Below the pieces are notes generated by a model. It did not search any database, was not told where the DNA came from, and worked only from the letters and a program-made list of their open reading frames with translations. Made by a program: the position numbers and the translations under genes. Below, one piece after another: positions 60,545-64,000 of a stretch of 64,000 nt of DNA. Source of the stretch: Paenibacillus timonensis (lineage in GTDB: Bacteria; Bacillota; Bacilli; Paenibacillales; Paenibacillaceae); NCBI RefSeq assembly GCF_009725205.1, contig NZ_WNZY01000003.1, positions 124,001 to 188,000 on the forward strand, written 5' to 3'. Positions within the stretch are counted from its first letter, which is position 1, and each line of letters begins with the position of its first letter.

Positions 60545-61966
60545 TCAGGCGTTTAAGGAGTTCCCGTCCACGGCTAACGCCGCTTCCCCGATAATTTCCG
60601 CCAGCGTCGGGTGCGCGAAAATCGCCTGTCCGACTTCCCAAGGCGTCGCGTCCAGCACCTGTGCCAGTGCCGCTTGGCTGATCAGCTCCGTCACATGAGG
60701 CCCGATCATCTGAACGCCGAGAATGTCATTCGTGCGGGCATCGGCTACCATTTTGACGAAGCCTTCCGTTTCGCCGTGTACCATCGCCTTGCCGATCGCC
60801 GAAAACGGAACCTTCCCGATTTTGACGTCCAGCCCTTTCGCTTTCGCCTCTTTGGCAGTGATTCCGACCGAAGCCACCTCCGGACGTGTATACACGCAAC
60901 GCGGCACTTGGCTGTCCTGATAACCATGCGAAGCTTCCCCGGACAAATGATGAACGGCCGTTAACCCCTCATGACTAGCAGCATGCGCCAGCTGAAGTCC
61001 GCCGATGCAATCACCGATGGCATAAATGTGAGGCTCGGTTGTCTGCATATGTTCATTTACCCGGATGAAGCCGCGGTCTAACCCGATGTCGGTATTTTCC
61101 AGCCCAATATTCTCCACATTAGCCTGCCGACCAATCGAGACTAACAGCTTGTCCGCCTCTAGCCGAATCGATTCGTCCCCTCGCTTCGCCGAAATATGTA
61201 CCCGGTTATCACCCATTTCGAAGGAACTTGGATCTACGGAAACCCCCGTAATGACTTCAATCCCTCGGCGCTGCAGCTGTTTCTGCAATTCTCGGGCCAC
61301 ATCCTCGTCCTCGGCCGGCAGCAGTTGATTCGCCGCTTCCACCACAGTTACCTGCACGCCAAAGTCATTCAGCAGCGATGCCCACTCCACGCCAATGACA
61401 CCGCCCCCTACGATAAGCATCGAGCCAGGGAGATCCGCTAGCTGCAATGCTTCATCACTGCTGAGAATATGATTGCCGTCCGGTTCAAGACCCGGCAGCG
61501 TACGCGGCCGTGAGCCTGTTGCAATGATCAGATTTGTCGGCACGATGGTCTCCATCTCCCCATCCGGGAGCTCTACGGCAACCGCTCCACTTTTCGGCGA
61601 GAAAATCGATGGCCCAATCACCCGTCCATTTCCTTCAATCACGCGGATTTTATGTTTACGCATCAAATATTGGACCCCTTTGTACAGCTGATCCACGATG
61701 CTTTGCTTTCTTTCTTGTACCTTCGGAAACACCAGGGTGACCCCGTTTGTTTCGATGCCGTAGCTTGTGCTATCCTTCATTTGCGCGAAGAGCTCGGCGC
61801 TTCGAAGCAGCGCTTTGCTTGGGATACAGCCCCGATGCAGACAAGTTCCACCTAGCTTGTCCCGCTCGATGATGACGACATCTTTCCCCAATTGGGCCGC
61901 GCGAATGGCCGCGATATATCCTCCCGTACCTCCGCCCAGTACCGCTACATCACAAGTTATTGCCAT
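60545..61966 (-). CDS. lpdV: dihydrolipoyl dehydrogenase (E3) of the bkd operon
   Basis: A 473-residue flavoprotein. The FAD loop is GGGTGGYIAA (about 11-20), the redox disulfide Cys42/Cys47 lies in GGTCLHRGCIPS, the NAD loop is GGGVIGVEWAS, and the C-terminal HAHPTLAE-type motif is seen as FAHPTLAEI. It reoxidises the lipoyl group on BkdB. As in B. subtilis it is encoded just before bkdAA, but the ptb-bcd-buk genes that precede lpdV there are absent here. Confidence 0.95.
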   Translation of the reverse strand: MAITCDVAVLGGGTGGYIAAIRAAQLGKDVVIIERDKLGGTCLHRGCIPSKALLRSAELFAQMKDSTSYGIETNGVTLVFPKVQERKQSIVDQLYKGVQYLMRKHKIRVIEGNGRVIGPSIFSPKSGAVAVELPDGEMETIVPTNLIIATGSRPRTLPGLEPDGNHILSSDEALQLADLPGSMLIVGGGVIGVEWASLLNDFGVQVTVVEAANQLLPAEDEDVARELQKQLQRRGIEVITGVSVDPSSFEMGDNRVHISAKRGDESIRLEADKLLVSIGRQANVENIGLENTDIGLDRGFIRVNEHMQTTEPHIYAIGDCIGGLQLAHAASHEGLTAVHHLSGEASHGYQDSQVPRCVYTRPEVASVGITAKEAKAKGLDVKIGKVPFSAIGKAMVHGETEGFVKMVADARTNDILGVQMIGPHVTELISQAALAQVLDATPWEVGQAIFAHPTLAEIIGEAALAVDGNSLNA

Positions 61967-62127
61967 ATCAGATCTCCACCCATTCTATCAATTCAGTCGC
62001 TTTCCCCTATTTTACCTTGTTTTTCCGTGAATACAAACCAGAGCTGCAAATAGACATCACGTCAGGAAAAAGGTATGATATTTTTAACAATACATAGCCA
62101 TTATGAGATGAAAGGACGATCTCCCTC

Positions 62128-62445
62128 ATGAAGTTGATGTTATCCCGGTTTGTCGCCATTATATTGCTGGTTATTCCCGGCATTACGGCGATGATCGGCT
62201 TCCTGAAAATCAAAGACTCCCTATTTGATTATATGTCCGCTCACGGTGACGATGCGTTATCCCGCATAACGTTCGACTGGCTAAACTTTGGGCTGGGTGT
62301 TGTTCTATTCGCAGCCGGCGCCGGATTTCTGGGTGGCTGGATCTTCTTCAGGGACCGCAAACGGAACTACGTCGGACCTAGATTTCGCAAAAAAGAAGCC
62401 TCTGCCGTCAAAGAACCGGAGCCGGCCGGGATCCCGCACGATTAA
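62128..62445 (+). CDS. YqzF-like DUF2627 membrane protein
   Basis: A 105-residue protein with two membrane helices (about 9-25 and 51-74) and a basic tail. The family opens with MKLMLSRFVAIILLVIPG. In B. subtilis the DUF2627 protein YqzF lies next to the bkd operon, as here. The function is unknown. It is divergent from lpdV. Ribosome binding site GAAAGGACG precedes ATG. Confidence 0.82.
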   Translation: MKLMLSRFVAIILLVIPGITAMIGFLKIKDSLFDYMSAHGDDALSRITFDWLNFGLGVVLFAAGAGFLGGWIFFRDRKRNYVGPRFRKKEASAVKEPEPAGIPHD

Positions 62446-62463
62446 CCTTAGATGGCAAAAAAA

Positions 62464-62503
62464 TAAACCTCTTTCGCCTTAACAGATGGGCGGGAGAGGT
62501 TTT
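62464..62503. terminator. bidirectional terminator
   Basis: AACCTCT and AGAGGTT enclose a CGCC/GGCG stem. T runs flank both sides, so it serves the convergent 62128 and 62508 genes. Confidence 0.85.
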
Positions 62504-62507
62504 CAAC

Positions 62508-62717
62508 TTACTCGTATAAGGCTTCTTTCAGCTTGGTCGACATCCGCGAAGCGTTGTGGGAAGAAGCCCGAAGCAATGCTTTGCGTAATCTGGCATTTTC
62601 AGCGGTTACTTGTTCGATTTGATCGATAAGCTCCAACAAAACCTGCCGCTTCTCCTCCTCCAGATGGACCTCCTCCAGCAAACTCCGATAAGCCGCCGAA
62701 TCAAATTTCTGGGACAT
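62508..62717 (-). CDS. small coiled-coil protein of unknown function
   Basis: A 69-residue hydrophilic protein, helical throughout. Heptad-like leucines between about 25 and 50 (LLELIDQIEQVTAENARLRK) suggest a short coiled coil. A basic tail with RMSTKLKEALYE follows. A GGATGAGC-type site precedes ATG and a terminator follows. No family recognised. Confidence 0.62.
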   Translation of the reverse strand: MSQKFDSAAYRSLLEEVHLEEEKRQVLLELIDQIEQVTAENARLRKALLRASSHNASRMSTKLKEALYE

Positions 62718-62743
62718 GTTTGCTCATCCTTTCTCAGATCGCA

Positions 62744-63688
62744 TTATACCATAAGCTCCCGATGTCGGATGTGCGTCGTTTCGACCTGAAAGGTGGAATG
62801 ACCGATCTGGAACGTTGTCTCTAACACGGAAATAGCTTCTTGAAGCACGGTTTGACTCTGGCTTTCGTCCTCAATCGTCAGATGGCAGCTTAGCGCATCC
62901 ATACCCGATGTGATCGTCCAAATATGCAAATCATGTACCTCAACAACGCCAGGTATGCCTTCCAGACACTGTTTAACCTCGCTTTGATCGATCGATGCGG
63001 GCGAACCTTCCATGAGAATATGCACCGATTGGACTAACACGCCCCAAGCACCGCGAAGAATTAACAACGCTACGACAACACTGATGATGGGGTCAAAAAT
63101 GTACCAACCAAATAACGACATCACGATTCCTGCCAAAATCGCTCCGACAGAACCCAAAGCGTCTCCCAAGACGTGTAGGTAGGCACTTTTCAGATTCACA
63201 TTCCCCTTCACATCGCCTTTCTTGAGCAAGGCGGCAGCGCTGGCTAAGTTGGCAAGCAAGCCGATGACCCCGATGACGATCATGGTATTGCTGGAAACGG
63301 TCGGCGGATCAAGCAGGCGCCCGTAGGCCTCCCATATGATAATTCCGGCAATCACGAACAGGGTAACCCCGTTAAGCAGCGCCGCCAATATCTCCAGCCG
63401 GTGGAACCCGTACGTGTTCCGCTTCGAAGCGGGGCGGGCGGCAAACCAAATCGCGAATAAGCTGAGCACCAACGAACTAGCGTCGCTAAGCATATGTCCC
63501 GAGTCGGATAACAAAGCTAAGCTTCCCGTAAACAACCCGCCGCAAAATTCGAGAACAGCAATCGAAGCCGTAATCAACAAAGCGATGAGCAGTCCTTTTT
63601 TATTCCCTGACCGCACGGCATGGTGATCGTGATGGCGGCCGGCATGGTCGTGATGGTGATGCGCGTGAGAATCATGATGATGTTCCAT
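62744..63688 (-). CDS. cation diffusion facilitator (CzcD/ZitB type)
   Basis: A 314-residue divalent metal exporter. A His-rich N-terminal segment (about 2-25) may collect zinc. Six membrane helices follow, with metal-site motifs SDSGHMLSDASS and HVLGDALGSVG (HxxxD type), then a C-terminal cytosolic ferredoxin-like domain with EVHDLHIW. The ATG at 63686-63688 has GGGAGGGAG upstream. It lies 13 bp after the CzrA-like repressor and is presumably controlled by it, using the proton gradient to expel Zn, Co or similar ions. Confidence 0.94.
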   Translation of the reverse strand: MEHHHDSHAHHHHDHAGRHHDHHAVRSGNKKGLLIALLITASIAVLEFCGGLFTGSLALLSDSGHMLSDASSLVLSLFAIWFAARPASKRNTYGFHRLEILAALLNGVTLFVIAGIIIWEAYGRLLDPPTVSSNTMIVIGVIGLLANLASAAALLKKGDVKGNVNLKSAYLHVLGDALGSVGAILAGIVMSLFGWYIFDPIISVVVALLILRGAWGVLVQSVHILMEGSPASIDQSEVKQCLEGIPGVVEVHDLHIWTITSGMDALSCHLTIEDESQSQTVLQEAISVLETTFQIGHSTFQVETTHIRHRELMV

Positions 63689-63701
63689 TGAAACTCCCTC
63701 C

Positions 63702-64000
63702 CTAATCGCATTTCGCATGTTGGATTGCCTGGGTCAAGAGCGAGATAACATGGTCGTCGTCGCAGCTGTAATACATCGTATTCGCCTCCCGCCGGAACTT
63801 CACGAGCCGCAAATTACGCAGTAAACTCAGCTGATGGGATACCGCCGATTGTGACAAATTTAGCACGTCCGAGATATGGGTCACGGAACATTCTTCTTCC
63901 GACAGCAAATAAAGAATTTTGATGCGAGTGGGGTCGGATAATGCCTTGAAAATTGTAGACACCTTCTCCAGCGTATCCGGGTTCAGATAGGTGTGGACAT
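63702..64000 (-). CDS. ArsR/SmtB-family metal-responsive repressor (CzrA-like), 5' end beyond the window
   Basis: The frame is open to the right edge, so the first residues are missing; about 98 are seen. The winged helix has IFKALSDPTRIKILYLL and the recognition helix SQSAVSHQLSLLRNLRLVK. The C-terminal helix DDHVISLLTQAIQHAKC aligns with the alpha-5 metal site of CzrA (Asp, His, His, His), but the last ligand is Cys in place of His. It is expected to repress the cation exporter gene that follows and to release DNA when zinc binds. The apparent GTG start at 63962 is not the true one. Confidence 0.9.
   Translation of the reverse strand, partial: VHTYLNPDTLEKVSTIFKALSDPTRIKILYLLSEEECSVTHISDVLNLSQSAVSHQLSLLRNLRLVKFRREANTMYYSCDDDHVISLLTQAIQHAKCD

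Noticed and set aside
1..64000. tRNA or rRNA genes, prophage, defence or secondary-metabolite cluster
   Set aside because: I saw no sequence resembling tRNA arms with CCA ends, rRNA, capsid, toxin-antitoxin, restriction or synthase genes. The content is housekeeping and sporulation.

Overview
The window is an ordinary core-chromosome segment of an endospore-forming Firmicute, most probably a Paenibacillus or a close relative in the Paenibacillaceae. It carries many sporulation genes (spoVIF, spmAB, dacB, ytfJ, tlp, spoVAA/AB/AF, spoIIAA-spoIIAB-sigF, dacF, spoIIM, mciZ). It also has the Bacillales ResABC-ResDE cytochrome c maturation block, Gram-positive type ribosome binding sites (AAGGAGG), and a gene order that follows the Bacillus subtilis spoIVA-to-bkd region with local rearrangements. 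No rRNA, tRNA, prophage, insertion-sequence transposase, CRISPR array or defence island was seen. Almost all genes are on the minus strand.

Left part (1-13.2 kb): a YphF-like lipoprotein (cut by the left edge), a 2Fe-2S ferredoxin, a nucleotidyltransferase-fold protein, a tiny YphE-like membrane protein, spoVIF, gpsA-plsY (phospholipid precursors), der (ribosome GTPase), ypfD (S1-domain protein), plsC-cmk, ypfB, the PilZ protein ypfA, ypeB, a 49-residue zinc-ribbon protein, prsW and a MecA/YpbH adaptor. Between ypeB and the zinc-ribbon gene, where B. subtilis carries sleB, there are instead almost three tandem 181-bp copies of a MITE-like element.

Middle part (13.3-36.9 kb): envelope proteins (lipoprotein polysaccharide deacetylase, CPBP protease, two unknown membrane proteins); serA behind a T-box leader; resABC-resDE; rluB; dacB-spmA-spmB; ytfI-ytfJ; scpAB; and the riboflavin operon ribD-ribE-ribBA-ribH behind an FMN riboswitch. 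The rib operon is split by two copies of the MITE-like element and a set of nested inverted repeats.

Right part (36.6-64 kb): tlp, ppiB, lysA, a shortened spoVA cluster (AA, AB and AF only; C, D and E are missing), deoD, the spoIIA operon with a sigma-H type promoter, dacF, a nucleoside catabolism run (deoB-punA-pdp), xerD, yqzK, fur, spoIIM, an endonuclease Q-like gene coupled to nudF, divergent mciZ and a TPR-like gene, an M20 peptidase, a 32-residue Prli42-like protein, the branched-chain 2-oxoacid dehydrogenase operon lpdV-bkdAA-bkdAB-bkdB followed by lipB, a DUF2627 protein, and a CzrA-like repressor (cut by the right edge) next to its cation-efflux partner.

The most unusual content is small or non-coding. 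There is a dispersed 165-181 bp element with terminal inverted repeats in at least seven whole or partial copies, and a second family of TAACGGAAC inverted repeats. Four very small genes (yphE-like, the 49-residue zinc ribbon, mciZ-like and prli42-like) are easily missed. Several conserved operons have lost expected members (sleB, spoVAC-D-E, ptb-bcd-buk). No clearly new multi-gene system was found; the element families and the small proteins are the best candidates for novelty.
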